A DNA stretch of 64,000 bases from CALKJU01 sp046349355 (GCA_046349355.1 JAXMCM010000016.1:321574-385573), one strand, 5' to 3'; positions 51,913 to 62,277 are shown, counted from the first letter of the stretch. Notes: generated by a model not told the origin, from the letters alone. A program made the numbers and translations.

Positions 51913-52929
51913 TCAGCCCGACTTTCTGCCGCGGATCTGCTCCAGCAGAACCGCCAGAACGATGAACAGGCCGACGAACGTGCCCTGCCAGTTCGAGTCC
52001 ACGCCGGCCATCAGCAGGCCGTTGCGGATCACCTCGATCAGCGCCGCACCGATGAAGGCCCCGTAGGCGCCGCCTTCGCCACCCATCAGGTTGGCGCCGC
52101 CGATCACGGTCGAGGCGATCACCCGCAGCTCGTAGCCGGTGCCCAGCGCGTTGATGGCCGAGCCCTGCCAGCCGACGATCATCACCGACGCCAGCGCCGC
52201 CATCAGGCCGGACACGGTGTAGGCCTGGACCTTGATCCGGTTGACCGGCACGCCGGTCAGCCGGGCCGCGTTCTCGTTGCCGCCGATGGCGTAGAGGTAG
52301 CGGCCCCAGGCCGTGAAGTTGAAGATGAAGCCGAACAGCAGGGTGAGCAGGATCAGCGCCCACACCGGGTTCGAGATGCCGAACACGTCGCCGCCGCCGA
52401 TCCAGTTGAACTGGTCGGCATAGGGACCGAACTCGTAGATCATCTTGTTCTGCGACAGCACGATCGCCAGCGAGCGGCCGACCGACAGCATGCCCAGCGT
52501 GACCACGAAGGGCGGCAGGTTCATGAAGGCGATCAGCCCGCCGTTGACCGCCCCGGCGAGCATGCCGGTGGCGAGCCCGGCGACCACCGCCAGCAGCCAG
52601 TGCTGCTCGGCCTGCAGGATGAGGCCGCAGACGACGCCGACGAGGCCCATGATCGAGCCGACCGAGAGGTCGATGCCGCCGGTCAGGATGACCGCCGTCA
52701 TGCCCAGCGCCATGATCCCGATGAACGCGAAGTTCCGGGTGATGTTGAACATGTTGTCGAAGGTCATGAACGACGGCGAGATCCACGACAGCACGGCGCA
52801 GATGGCGACCAGCGCCACCGTCACCCAGAACGGCTGGCTGCCGATGATGCGCTGCGCCAGCGTGCGTTCCTTGAGGCCGGTGACCTCCTCGATGGCGACG
52901 CTGGTCTGCAGGGGCTTGCTGGAGCTCAT
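51913..52929 (-). CDS. Sugar ABC transporter permease (BPD_transp_2 family)
   Basis: The 338 aa polytopic protein has the family features of ribose/xylose permeases: ALGMTAVILTGGIDLSVGSIMGL near residues 75-98, LGMLSVGRSLAI, and GWQGSAINALGTGYELRVIAS, then GGANLMGGEGGAYGAFIGA. About ten membrane helices are predicted by eye. It lies between the ATPase and the binding protein. Confidence 0.92.
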   Translation of the reverse strand: MSSSKPLQTSVAIEEVTGLKERTLAQRIIGSQPFWVTVALVAICAVLSWISPSFMTFDNMFNITRNFAFIGIMALGMTAVILTGGIDLSVGSIMGLVGVVCGLILQAEQHWLLAVVAGLATGMLAGAVNGGLIAFMNLPPFVVTLGMLSVGRSLAIVLSQNKMIYEFGPYADQFNWIGGGDVFGISNPVWALILLTLLFGFIFNFTAWGRYLYAIGGNENAARLTGVPVNRIKVQAYTVSGLMAALASVMIVGWQGSAINALGTGYELRVIASTVIGGANLMGGEGGAYGAFIGAALIEVIRNGLLMAGVDSNWQGTFVGLFIVLAVLLEQIRGRKSG

Positions 52930-52938
52930 GGGCGGACC

Positions 52939-53679
<741 letters not shown>

Positions 53680-53812
53680 AGCGCCTCCCCGGTGGGAGCC
53701 GTGCTGGTGCCGGCCCCTTCAGCGTGGCGCGAGACAATACACGCGGGTTTGGGCCGGTAAAGGCCGATGTCGCAGGCCGATGCGCCCGCTCCGCACGCCG
53801 ATTCGGGCGCCC

Positions 53813-55534
53813 TCAGTGGCTTTCGCGCGGGATTCCGGCGCCGCGGCAGCCGACCAGGAAGTCGAGGTCGGCGCCGCGGTCCGCCTGCAGGACATGCTCG
53901 ACATAGAGCCGCTGGTAGCCGCCGCCGGCGGGCAGGGGCGGCGGCGTCCAGGCCGCCCGGCGCCGCGCCAGCTCGTCCTCGGGCACATCCAGGTGCAGCC
54001 GGCGGGCCGGCACGTCGAGCTCGACCGGATCGCCGTCCCGCACCAGCGCCAGCGGCCCGCCGGCGGCCGACTCCGGGGCGACGTGCAGGACCACGGTCCC
54101 GTAGGCGGTGCCGCTCATCCGCGCGTCCGAGATCCGCACCATGTCGGTGACGCCCTGGCGCAGGATCTTCTCGGGCAGGCCCATGTTGCCGACCTCGGCC
54201 ATGCCGGGATAGCCGCGCGGGCCCGCTCCCTTCAGCACCAGCACCGAGCCCGCCTCGACGTCGAGGTCCGGGTCGGCGATCCGCACCTTGTAGTGCTCGA
54301 CGCTCTCGAACACGACGGCGCGGCCGCGATGGCGCATCAGCGCCGGCGTCGCCGCCGACGGCTTGATGACCGCCCCGTCCGGGGCGAGGTTGCCGCGCAG
54401 CACGGCGATGCCGCCCTCGGCCACCAGCGGCCGCTCGGCCGGGCGGATCACCTCGTCGTTCCAGCAGGGCGCGTCCTTCACCTCCTCCCACACCGGCCGG
54501 CCGGTGACGGTCAGCGCGTCCCGCTCGAGCAGGCCCAGCTCGTCCAGCCGGCGCAGCACCGCCGGCAGCCCGCCCGCATAGTAGTAGTCCTCCATCAGGA
54601 ACCGGCCCGACGGCATCAGGTCGACCAGGGTCGGCACGCCCTTGCCCCAGGCGTCCCAGTCGTCGAGCGTCAGCGGCACCCCGACCCGCCCGGCGACGGC
54701 CAGGAGGTGCACCACGGCGTTGGTCGACCCGCCTAGCGCCCCGTTGGCCCGGACCGCGTTGCGGAACGCCTCGCGGGTCAGGATCTTCGAGATGCGCAGG
54801 TCCTCGCGGACCATCTCGACGATCCGCCGGCCGGTCAGCCAGGCGTTCTGCCGGCGCCGCGCGTCGACCGCCGGGATCGCCGCCGAGCCCGGCAGGCTCA
54901 TCCCCAGGGCCTCGGCCAGGCTGTTCATCGTCGAGGCCGTGCCCATCGTCATGCAGTGGCCGGCGCTGCGGCTCATCGCACTCTCGGCCGCCATGAACTC
55001 GGCGACCGTCATCGTCCCGGCCTTCACCGCTTCCGAGAACCGCCAGACGTCGGTGCCCGAGCCGATCGGCCGGCCGCGGTAGTTGCCGTTGAGCATCGGC
55101 CCGCCCGACAGCACGATCGCCGGCACGTCGCAGGACGCCGCCCCCATCAGCAGCGCCGGGGTGGTCTTGTCGCAGCCCGTCATCAGCACGACGCCGTCGA
55201 CCGGGTTGCCGCGGATCGCCTCCTCGACGTCCATCGACGCCAGGTTGCGGAACAGCATGGCGGTCGGCCGCAGGTTGCTCTCGCCGGTCGAGAACACCGG
55301 GAACTCGACCGGGAACCCGCCCGCCTCGACGACCCCGCGGCGGACCCACTCGGCGAGCTCGCGGAAATGCGCGTTGCACGGCGTCAGATCGGAGTGGGTG
55401 TTGCACAGCCCGATCACCGGCCGGCCGTCGAACAGGTGGTCCGGCCAGCCCTGGTTCTTCATCCAGCTGCGGTGGATGAAGCCGTCCTTGTCGTAGCCGC
55501 CGAACCAGGCGGTGCTGCGCAGCTTGCGTGTCAT
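53813..55534 (-). CDS. IlvD/Edd-family sugar-acid dehydratase (arabinonate/xylonate type)
   Basis: The 573 aa Fe-S dehydratase has the three conserved Cys positions, in GLCNTHSDLTPCN, VVLMTGCDKTTPALL and SAGHCMTMGTASTM, with SGGPMLNG and the C-terminal ISDARMSGTAYGTVV. It lacks the sequence features of branched-chain IlvD and matches the pentonate dehydratases that convert L-arabinonate or D-xylonate to 2-keto-3-deoxy-pentonate. This fits the surrounding ABC transporters. The start overlaps the GntR stop as ATGA. Confidence 0.88.
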   Translation of the reverse strand: MTRKLRSTAWFGGYDKDGFIHRSWMKNQGWPDHLFDGRPVIGLCNTHSDLTPCNAHFRELAEWVRRGVVEAGGFPVEFPVFSTGESNLRPTAMLFRNLASMDVEEAIRGNPVDGVVLMTGCDKTTPALLMGAASCDVPAIVLSGGPMLNGNYRGRPIGSGTDVWRFSEAVKAGTMTVAEFMAAESAMSRSAGHCMTMGTASTMNSLAEALGMSLPGSAAIPAVDARRRQNAWLTGRRIVEMVREDLRISKILTREAFRNAVRANGALGGSTNAVVHLLAVAGRVGVPLTLDDWDAWGKGVPTLVDLMPSGRFLMEDYYYAGGLPAVLRRLDELGLLERDALTVTGRPVWEEVKDAPCWNDEVIRPAERPLVAEGGIAVLRGNLAPDGAVIKPSAATPALMRHRGRAVVFESVEHYKVRIADPDLDVEAGSVLVLKGAGPRGYPGMAEVGNMGLPEKILRQGVTDMVRISDARMSGTAYGTVVLHVAPESAAGGPLALVRDGDPVELDVPARRLHLDVPEDELARRRAAWTPPPLPAGGGYQRLYVEHVLQADRGADLDFLVGCRGAGIPRESH

Positions 55535-56262
55535 CGGCCCTCCCGGGCGGTTGGCCTGCCGGTGCGGCTGCCGGTCATCAGGGCGAGGTCGGCCTCGTTG
55601 TTGCTCAGCAGCTGGCGCATCGCCCGGCGGGCCGCCTCCGGGTCGCGCCGCTGCACCGCGTCGCTGACCAGCCGGTGCTCGTCGAGCGAGCGGATGAAGC
55701 CCTGGTCGGCGCGGATCGCCAGCGCGAAGTTGGCGCGCAGCAGGACGACGAAGGCGCGCAGCAGGCTGCCGGCGAGCTGGTGGTGCGAGGCCTCGAACAT
55801 CCGCTCGTGGAAGGCGATGTCGGCCTCGATCGCCCGCTCCGCATCGAAGCGGTAGCGCTCCATCGCCTCGTAGGCCTCGGCGAGGCGCAGCATCTCCGTA
55901 GTCGTCGCCACCCGCGCCGCCAGGGCGGCGATCTCGGGCTCGATCATCATCCGCAGCAGCGTCACCTCGGCCAGCATCTCGTCGCGCAGCTCGGGCTCGG
56001 CCAGGGTCCAGGCGAGCACGTCGGCATCGAGCAGGTTCCAGCGCGCGCGCGGCAGCACCGTCGTCCCGGCGCGCCGCTGCGTCCGCACCAGCCCCTTGCC
56101 GGCCAGCACCTTGATGGCCTCGCGCAGGATGTTGCGGCCGACGCCGAGCTGCCGGCAGATCTCCGCCTCGGTGGGCAGGGTGGCGCCGGGCGGATGCTGC
56201 CCGCCGACGATCGCCGCGCCCAGGGTGCGGACCGCCCGCTGCGTCTGGCTCTCGGCCGGCAT
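55531..56262 (-). CDS. GntR-family regulator with FCD domain (FadR subfamily)
   Basis: The 243 aa regulator has a winged HTH (GATLPTEAEICRQLGVGRNILREAIKVLAGKGL) and an all-helical FCD effector domain with conserved acidic and His residues that bind a metal and carboxylate (DIAFHERMFEASHHQLAG). Such proteins usually sense sugar acids. It is encoded in the same operon as the dehydratase and probably represses it. Confidence 0.9.
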   Translation of the reverse strand: MPAESQTQRAVRTLGAAIVGGQHPPGATLPTEAEICRQLGVGRNILREAIKVLAGKGLVRTQRRAGTTVLPRARWNLLDADVLAWTLAEPELRDEMLAEVTLLRMMIEPEIAALAARVATTTEMLRLAEAYEAMERYRFDAERAIEADIAFHERMFEASHHQLAGSLLRAFVVLLRANFALAIRADQGFIRSLDEHRLVSDAVQRRDPEAARRAMRQLLSNNEADLALMTGSRTGRPTAREGR

Positions 56263-56263
56263 C

Positions 56264-57883
56264 TCAGGCGGCGGCCGGTGCGCGCCCGGCGCCGGCGATC
56301 AGGTCGACCGCACGGTCGCCCAGGACCAGCGCGATGGCGTTGGTGTTGGCCGACGGGATCAGCGGGATGGCGCTGCAGTCGATGACCCGCAGCCCGGACA
56401 GGCCGCGCACCCGCAGCTGCGGGTCGAGCACCGCCAGCGGATCGCCGTCGCGGCCCATCCGCGCCGTGCCGACCGGATGGTAGTTGGTCTTCACCGTCCG
56501 GAAGCAGTGCGCCCGCAGGGCGTCGTCGTCGACGGCATCGGCTCCCGGCATGATCTCCTCGGCCATCACCGCCGCCGCCGGCTCGGTTGCCAGCAGCCGG
56601 CGGGCGTGGCGCAGTGCCGCGATTGACAGGCGCAGGTCGTCCGGATCGCCGAAGAAGCGGCAGTCGACAAGCGGCTTGTCGAGCGGGTCGGCCGAGCGCA
56701 GCCGCACCGTGCCGCGCGCCTTCGGCCGCAGCAGGCAGCAGGTCAGCGTCACGCCCGGGATGTCGGTGTTCCCGCCGACGTCGCGGTCGAGATAGATGAT
56801 CGGCCCGCAATAGAGCTGGATGGTCGGCCGCTCGCCGCCGTCCGGGTCGAGGAAGGCGCAGGCCTCGAAGCCGATGGTCGTCGCCGGGCCGCTGTCGAAC
56901 AGCAGGTACTGCAGGCCGTTGCGCAGCATCCGCCAGCCGCGGTCCTGTCGCCAGTAGCCATGGCTGCCGTGCGTCGCCCGGATCACCGGCACCTCGTGGT
57001 GGTCCTGCAGGTTGGCGCCGACGCCGGGCAGGTCGGCCACCACCGCGATGCCGTGCTCGCGGAGATGATCGGCCGGCCCCAGCCCCGACAGCATCAGCAG
57101 CTTGGCGGTATTGTAGGTGCCGGTGGCGACCAGCACCTCGGCGTCGGCGCTGGCCCGCTCGGTGCGGCCGTGGCGGACGTACTCGACACCGGTGGCGCGA
57201 CCGCCCTCGACGAGGATGCGGGTGACCTGGGCTTCCGTGACGATGGTCAGCCGCGGGTCGTCGCGGACCTGGGACAGGAACCCGCGCACCGCGTTGCAGC
57301 GCTTGTGGTCGCCGATCGTCATCTGCATCGCGCCGATGCCGTTCTGCCGCGCCCCGTTGAAGTCCGGATTGAACGGCAGGCCGAGGTTCTGCCCGGCCAT
57401 GATGAACAGCTCGCTCATCCGGCAGGTGTAGCCGGGATCGCTCACCCGCAGCGGCCCGTCGGTGCCGTGGTAGGGGCCGGCGAAGCGCTGGTTGGCCTCC
57501 ATGCCGCGAAAGTGCGGCAGCAGGTCGGCGTAGCTCCAGCCGCTGCCGCCGCCGAGGAAGGCGTCCCAGCCGTCATAGTCCTCGCGCTGGCCGCGCATGT
57601 AGACCATGGCGTTGACCGCACTGCCGCCGCCGAGCAGGCGCGCCTGCGGGATGATCGGCGCCCGGCCGTCGAGCTGCGGCTGCGGCACCGTCTGGTGCAT
57701 CTCGAGATAGTCGTCGCGGGCGAGGAACTTCATGTAGCCCGCCGGCACGTCGAGCAGCCACGGCCCCTTGGCCGGGCCGCGCTCGAGCAGCAGCACCCGC
57801 GCGCCGAGGTCCCGCACCAGCCGCGTCGCCGCCACGCTGCCCGAGGAGCCGCCGCCGGCGACGATGTAGTCGTAGCGGCTCAT
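56264..57883 (-). CDS. GMC-family FAD-dependent oxidoreductase
   Basis: The 539 aa protein begins with the FAD dinucleotide motif YIVAGGGSSGSVAATRLV, then the GMC signature RLLGGGSAVNAMVYMRG. The C-terminal active site has the catalytic His in TNYHPVGTARMG and the second site residue in SANTNAIALVLG (Asn). Choline dehydrogenase, glucose dehydrogenase and other alcohol oxidoreductases belong here; the substrate is unknown. It overlaps the ATPase by ATGA and is one base from the GntR gene. Confidence 0.9.
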   Translation of the reverse strand: MSRYDYIVAGGGSSGSVAATRLVRDLGARVLLLERGPAKGPWLLDVPAGYMKFLARDDYLEMHQTVPQPQLDGRAPIIPQARLLGGGSAVNAMVYMRGQREDYDGWDAFLGGGSGWSYADLLPHFRGMEANQRFAGPYHGTDGPLRVSDPGYTCRMSELFIMAGQNLGLPFNPDFNGARQNGIGAMQMTIGDHKRCNAVRGFLSQVRDDPRLTIVTEAQVTRILVEGGRATGVEYVRHGRTERASADAEVLVATGTYNTAKLLMLSGLGPADHLREHGIAVVADLPGVGANLQDHHEVPVIRATHGSHGYWRQDRGWRMLRNGLQYLLFDSGPATTIGFEACAFLDPDGGERPTIQLYCGPIIYLDRDVGGNTDIPGVTLTCCLLRPKARGTVRLRSADPLDKPLVDCRFFGDPDDLRLSIAALRHARRLLATEPAAAVMAEEIMPGADAVDDDALRAHCFRTVKTNYHPVGTARMGRDGDPLAVLDPQLRVRGLSGLRVIDCSAIPLIPSANTNAIALVLGDRAVDLIAGAGRAPAAA

Positions 57884-58935
57884 GGCCGGATCCGCCGGCC
57901 GCTGGCCGCGTCGAACAGGTAGAGGCGCTGCCGGTCGAGGCGCAGGCCGATCGGCTCGTCGATCGCCGGCCGCCGCCGCGGATCGCCGAAGGCGGTGAGA
58001 TGCTGCTCGCCCAGCGCCGCGGTCACTTGCACCCCGCCGCCGGTGTACTCGACCGAGTAGACCACGCCGTCGGCATCGCCGCTGCCGGGGGCGCACAGCG
58101 CCAGATGGTCCGGGCGGATGCCCAGCACGACCTCGCCCGGCGGCACCGCCGGCAGCCCGCCGATGCGGCTGTCGCCCGTCGTCAGCACGCCGTCGGCGAT
58201 CCGCCCGCGCAGCAGGTTCATCGGCGGCGAGCCGATGAAGGTGGCGACGAACAGCGTGTGCGGGTCCTCGTAGATCGACTCGGGCGTGCCGAGCTGGATC
58301 AGCTCGCCCTTGTCCATCACCGCCACCCGCGTCGCCAGGGTCATCGCCTCGATCTGGTCGTGGGTGACGTAGATCGTCGTCGTCTTCAGCGCGTGGTGCA
58401 GGTGCTTGAGCTCGGCCCGCATCGACACCCGCAGCACCGCGTCGAGGTTCGACAGGGGCTCGTCCATCAGGAACAGGTTGGGCGTGCGGACGATGGCGCG
58501 GGCCAGCGCCACCCGCTGCCGCTGCCCGCCCGACAGCGCCTTCGGCCTGCGCTCGAGCAGGCTGTCGAGATGCACCGTCGCCGCCGCCGCCCTGACCCGG
58601 GCCGAGCGCTCGGGCTCCGGCACCCGGCGCAGCCGCAGCGGGTAGGCGATGTTCTGCGCCACCGTCATGTGCGGGTAGAGGCCGTAGTTCTGGAAGACCA
58701 TGGCGATGTCGCGGTCGCGGGCCGGCCGGTCGTTGACCCGCTCGCCGCCGATCAGGACGTCGCCCGCCGTCACCGTCTCGAGCCCGGCGATCATCCGCAT
58801 CGTCGTCGTCTTGCCGCAGCCGGACGGGCCCAGCAGGACCAGGAACTCGCGGTCGGCGACGTGCAGGTCGAGGTCGCGCACCGCCACGAAATCGCCCCAG
58901 CGCTTCTCGACGCCGCGCAGTGCCACCTCGACCAA
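57880..58935 (-). CDS. ABC transporter ATP-binding protein of the MalK/UgpC family
   Basis: The 351 aa protein has Walker A LGPSGCGKTTT, the signature LSGGQRQRVALAR, Walker B LFLMDEPLSNLD and the H-loop YVTHDQIEAM. A C-terminal TOBE-type regulatory domain starts around residue 250 (VVLGIRPDHLAL). I prefer the TTG at 58935, preceded by GGGGAACGGGAC, since it starts VEVALRGVEKRWG. The TTG at 58974 also lies in the open frame. It probably energises the permeases divergent from it, and heads the GMC-GntR-dehydratase operon. Confidence 0.9.
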   Translation of the reverse strand: MVEVALRGVEKRWGDFVAVRDLDLHVADREFLVLLGPSGCGKTTTMRMIAGLETVTAGDVLIGGERVNDRPARDRDIAMVFQNYGLYPHMTVAQNIAYPLRLRRVPEPERSARVRAAAATVHLDSLLERRPKALSGGQRQRVALARAIVRTPNLFLMDEPLSNLDAVLRVSMRAELKHLHHALKTTTIYVTHDQIEAMTLATRVAVMDKGELIQLGTPESIYEDPHTLFVATFIGSPPMNLLRGRIADGVLTTGDSRIGGLPAVPPGEVVLGIRPDHLALCAPGSGDADGVVYSVEYTGGGVQVTAALGEQHLTAFGDPRRRPAIDEPIGLRLDRQRLYLFDAASGRRIRP

Positions 58936-58989
58936 GTCCCGTTCCCCGTTGCCTTGCTTGACAGCCCCCGACAATAAATCCCATATATC

Positions 58990-59017
58990 GTCCTGTTAAG
59001 TCCCATCTTAACGGGAC
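58990..59017. promoter_or_regulatory. 28-bp inverted repeat in the divergent ABC-transporter promoter region
   Basis: GTCCTGTTAAG and CTTAACGGGAC are reverse complements at 10 of 11 positions, separated by TCCCAT. They sit midway between the divergent starts at 58935 and 59061. This is a strong candidate operator; the GntR-type regulator in the adjacent operon is the obvious binder, though not proven. Confidence 0.65.
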
Positions 59018-59060
59018 ATGTCCGGCGCAACCGCGGGGTTCGCCAGCCAGGGAGGACACG

Positions 59061-60458
59061 ATGTCGAGGACCATCCTGCCGCCTGTCGGCGGCCTGCATC
59101 TGCCGGTCAGCCGTCGCAGCCTCCTCGGCGCCACGGCGCTGCTCGCCGGCGCCGGCGTGCTCGGCCGCGGCGGCCGCCCGGTCTGGGCCCAGGACGTGTT
59201 CGAGGAGATCAAGCCGCAGTGGACCGCGGCGCAGATCGACTGGATGCAGCAGAAGGGCAAGTCGATCACCATCGGCGCCCTGCAGCACCCGTGGACCGAC
59301 GCGATCACGCCGCTCTTGCCGCACTTCACCCGGCTCACCGGCATCGACGTCAAGCTGCAGGCCCAGTCCGAGACCGAGTACGTCGCCGAGATGCCGGTGA
59401 AGCTCGGGGCCAAGAACGCGACGCCCGACGTCTACATGGTGTGGGCGCTGGGCCAGTCGATCGGCGCCGGCTGGCTGCAGCCGCTGGATGCCATGGTCGC
59501 CGACAAGAACCTGACCGACCTCGCCTGGTGGGACGGCGCCGACGTCTTCTCCTCGGCGCACGCCTTCCAGAAGTGGTCGGACGGCAAGCAGTACGTCATG
59601 GCGATCACCGCCGAGGCGCAGACGCTGTTCATGAACAAGACGATGCTCGACGCCAAGGGTCTGGGCGCGCCCAGGACCATGGACGAGCTGCTGAGCACCG
59701 CCCTGGCGCTGAAGACCGCCGACGTCGCCGGCATCGCCATGCGCGCCAAGGCCTCGGCCGACGCCGCCTCGTGGCCGGCCGGCGGCTTCGTCTTCACCTA
59801 TGGCGGCTCGGTGATCGACCCCGCCACCGGCAAGTCCGGGCTGGGCTCGCCCGGCTCGATCGCCGGTGTCGAGATGTACGGCCGCCTGCTGCGCGAGGCC
59901 GGCCCGATCGGCGTCGGCAGCTACCACTGGATGGAGTGCCTCAACGACTTCATGGCCGGCGCCGTCGCCATCGGCTGCGACTCGTCCAACTTCGCCACCG
60001 ACATCGCCAACCCGGAGAAGAGCACGGTCGCCGGCAACGCCCTCTACGGCGCCCTGCCGGCCGCCGGCGACAAGCCGGGCAAGCCCAACATGTGGCACTG
60101 GACCTGCGGCATGAACGCCAACTCGGCCAGCAAGGAGGCCGCCTGGCTGTTCCTCGAGTGGGCCACCAGCAAGCCGACCTGCGCGCTCGCCGCCGCCGCC
60201 GGCCTCGCCACGCCGCGCGCCTCGGCCTGGGCGTCGAGCGCCTTCAAGGACCGCTTCGGCGCGCAGGCGGCCGATGCCGCGCTGGCCAACCTCAAGGCCG
60301 CCGACGGCGACCTGTTCAAGGCCGCCTGGTTCAACGCCAAGGGCCCGGAGATCCTCGACGCCTTCTCGATCGCCGTGAACGAGACCGTCACCGGCGCCAA
60401 GCCGGCGGCCCAGGCCATGGCCGACGCCGACGCCAAGCTCGCCAAGGTCCTCGGCTGA
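59061..60458 (+). CDS. Extracellular solute-binding protein, family 1, with Tat-type signal
   Basis: The 465 aa protein opens with a twin-Arg leader (PVSRRSLLGATALLAGAG), so it may be exported folded by Tat. The mature part is a type II binding fold: TIGALQHPWTDAITPLLPHF, FQKWSDGKQYVMAITAEAQTLFMN and LFLEWATSKPT. It is the binding protein of a MalFG-type importer with the next two permeases and the divergent ATPase. Ligand unknown; a sugar, polyol or related compound is typical. Confidence 0.9.
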   Translation: MSRTILPPVGGLHLPVSRRSLLGATALLAGAGVLGRGGRPVWAQDVFEEIKPQWTAAQIDWMQQKGKSITIGALQHPWTDAITPLLPHFTRLTGIDVKLQAQSETEYVAEMPVKLGAKNATPDVYMVWALGQSIGAGWLQPLDAMVADKNLTDLAWWDGADVFSSAHAFQKWSDGKQYVMAITAEAQTLFMNKTMLDAKGLGAPRTMDELLSTALALKTADVAGIAMRAKASADAASWPAGGFVFTYGGSVIDPATGKSGLGSPGSIAGVEMYGRLLREAGPIGVGSYHWMECLNDFMAGAVAIGCDSSNFATDIANPEKSTVAGNALYGALPAAGDKPGKPNMWHWTCGMNANSASKEAAWLFLEWATSKPTCALAAAAGLATPRASAWASSAFKDRFGAQAADAALANLKAADGDLFKAAWFNAKGPEILDAFSIAVNETVTGAKPAAQAMADADAKLAKVLG

Positions 60459-61423
60459 CCTCCTCGGCAACGACCTCGCTGCGCGGCGGGACGGCCTTCG
60501 GGCCGCTCCCGCCGCTGCCGCGTTCGGACCGGGCCGCCCCGGCCGGACGCGACCGCCGCCGCTTCGTCCTGCTCATGCTGGCGCCGGCGACGCTGCTGCT
60601 GGTCGGCCTGACCATCTTCCCGTTCGTCGTCGGCCTCGTCTTCTCCTTCACCGGCTACTCGCTGGCCGAGCAGGGCAGCTTCCGCTTCGTCGGCCTCGAC
60701 AACTACGCCCGCCTGCTGACCAGCGAGGACTTCCTCACCGCCCTGCGCACCACCGCCGTCTTCACCACGCTGGCGGTGGCGCTGCAGCTGGTGCTCGGCG
60801 TCGGCATGGCCGCCCTCCTGCACCACGAGACCCGGGCCGTGCCGGCGCTGCGCCTCGTCTACCTGCTGCCGCTGGCGATCACCCCGGTCGCCGCCGTCTT
60901 CACCTTCCGCATGATGCTCAATCCGTCGCTCGGCGTGCTCAACTACCTGCTGCGGCTGGCCGGCCTGCCGCCGCAGGACTGGCTGGGCACGCCCGGCATG
61001 GCGCTGTTCTCGCTGCTCATGGTCGACACCTGGCAGTGGGCGCCGTTCATCTTCCTGATCGCCGCCGGCGGGCTCGCCGCCATGGACGAGGAGCCGCTCG
61101 AGGCGGCGCGGATGGATGGGGCAGGGCCGCTCGCCGTGTTCTTCCACCACACCCTGCCGCTGCTCTTTCCCTACCTCGCCGTCGCCGTCGTCTTCCGCGC
61201 CATCGACGCCTTCAAGACCTTCGACATCATCTTCGTGCTGACCGGCGGCGGCCCGGGCATCGCCACGCGCACCCTCAACCTGCTCGCCTACAAGCAGGGC
61301 ATCGAGTTCCTGGCGATGGGCTACGCCGCGAGCCTGACCATCGTCATGCTGGTGGTCACCATCGTCGCCAGCCAGGCCTTCCTGCGCCGCGCCCGGCTGT
61401 TCCGCCCGAAGGCGCACCTGTGA
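60455..61423 (+). CDS. Sugar ABC transporter permease (MalF/UgpA-type)
   Basis: A polytopic permease with the EAA loop EEPLEAARMDGAGPLAVFFHHTLP and MalF-type helices such as LVYLLPLAITPVAAVFTF. No ATG, GTG or TTG keeps the N-terminal Arg-rich segment (AGRDRRRFVLLMLAPATLLL); the only upstream candidate is a CTG at 60455 that overlaps the binding-protein stop as CTGA (322 aa). The ATG at 60575 would begin inside the first helix and is the conservative alternative (282 aa). Confidence 0.85.
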   Translation: MTSSATTSLRGGTAFGPLPPLPRSDRAAPAGRDRRRFVLLMLAPATLLLVGLTIFPFVVGLVFSFTGYSLAEQGSFRFVGLDNYARLLTSEDFLTALRTTAVFTTLAVALQLVLGVGMAALLHHETRAVPALRLVYLLPLAITPVAAVFTFRMMLNPSLGVLNYLLRLAGLPPQDWLGTPGMALFSLLMVDTWQWAPFIFLIAAGGLAAMDEEPLEAARMDGAGPLAVFFHHTLPLLFPYLAVAVVFRAIDAFKTFDIIFVLTGGGPGIATRTLNLLAYKQGIEFLAMGYAASLTIVMLVVTIVASQAFLRRARLFRPKAHL

Positions 61424-62268
61424 GCCTGCGCCCGCTGCCGCCGGCGACGCGGCTGGGCCGGGCGCTGGCGCCGTGGGCGCGCCGCCTCGTCCTGTGGCTG
61501 TTCGCGCTGTGGTGCCTGTTCCCGCTCTACTGGCTCGTCAACATGAGCCTGAAGCGCCAGGTCGACGCGATGGCGCGGCCGCCGCGCTTCCTGTTCACGC
61601 CGGTCTGGGACAACTATCTGGGCGTCATCGCCTCGCCCGAGGTCTGGGGCTACTTCGTCAACTCGACCATCGTCGCCGCCGGCTCGACGGCACTGGCCCT
61701 GCTGCTCGGCGTGCCCACCGCCTACGTGCTGGCCCGCTACCGCTTTCCCGGCAATGCCGACTTCGGCTTCTGGATCCTGTCGACGCGGATGACCCCGCCG
61801 GTGGCGATGCTGATCCCGTTCTTCGTCATGTACGTCCAGCTCGGCCTCGCCGACACCATCCCGGGCCTGATCATCGCCCACGTGGCGCTGAACATCTCGA
61901 TCGTCGTCTGGCTGATGAAGGGCTTCTTCGAGGACCTGCCGGGCGAGCTCGAGGAGGCGGCGTTCATCGACGGGGCCACGCCCTTCGAGGCCTTCCGCCA
62001 GATCTGCCTGCCGGTGGCGCTGCCCGGCATCGCCGCCGTCGCCATCCTCTCCTTCCTGTTCTCCTGGAACGAGTTCCTCTTCTCCCTGGTGCTCGCCGAC
62101 GACGTCCGCACCGTGCCGGTCGGGCTCTACGGCTTCGTCGGCTACCAGCAGATCCGCTGGGGCGAATTGTCGGCCTCGGCCGTGCTGATGCTGGCCCCGG
62201 TGCTGGCCTTCGTCTTCGTCTTCCAGCGCCAGCTGGTCCGCGGCCTGACCCTCGGCGCGGTGAAATAG
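61420..62268 (+). CDS. Sugar ABC transporter permease (MalG/UgpE-type)
   Basis: The 282 aa partner permease starts at a GTG (61420) overlapping the previous TGA as GTGA. It has six predicted membrane helices, the EAA motif ELEEAAFIDGATPFEAFRQICLP and FLFSWNEFLFSLVLA near the end, all typical of MalG. It completes the importer. Confidence 0.92.
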   Translation: MSLRPLPPATRLGRALAPWARRLVLWLFALWCLFPLYWLVNMSLKRQVDAMARPPRFLFTPVWDNYLGVIASPEVWGYFVNSTIVAAGSTALALLLGVPTAYVLARYRFPGNADFGFWILSTRMTPPVAMLIPFFVMYVQLGLADTIPGLIIAHVALNISIVVWLMKGFFEDLPGELEEAAFIDGATPFEAFRQICLPVALPGIAAVAILSFLFSWNEFLFSLVLADDVRTVPVGLYGFVGYQQIRWGELSASAVLMLAPVLAFVFVFQRQLVRGLTLGAVK

Positions 62269-62277
62269 CGCCGGCGC

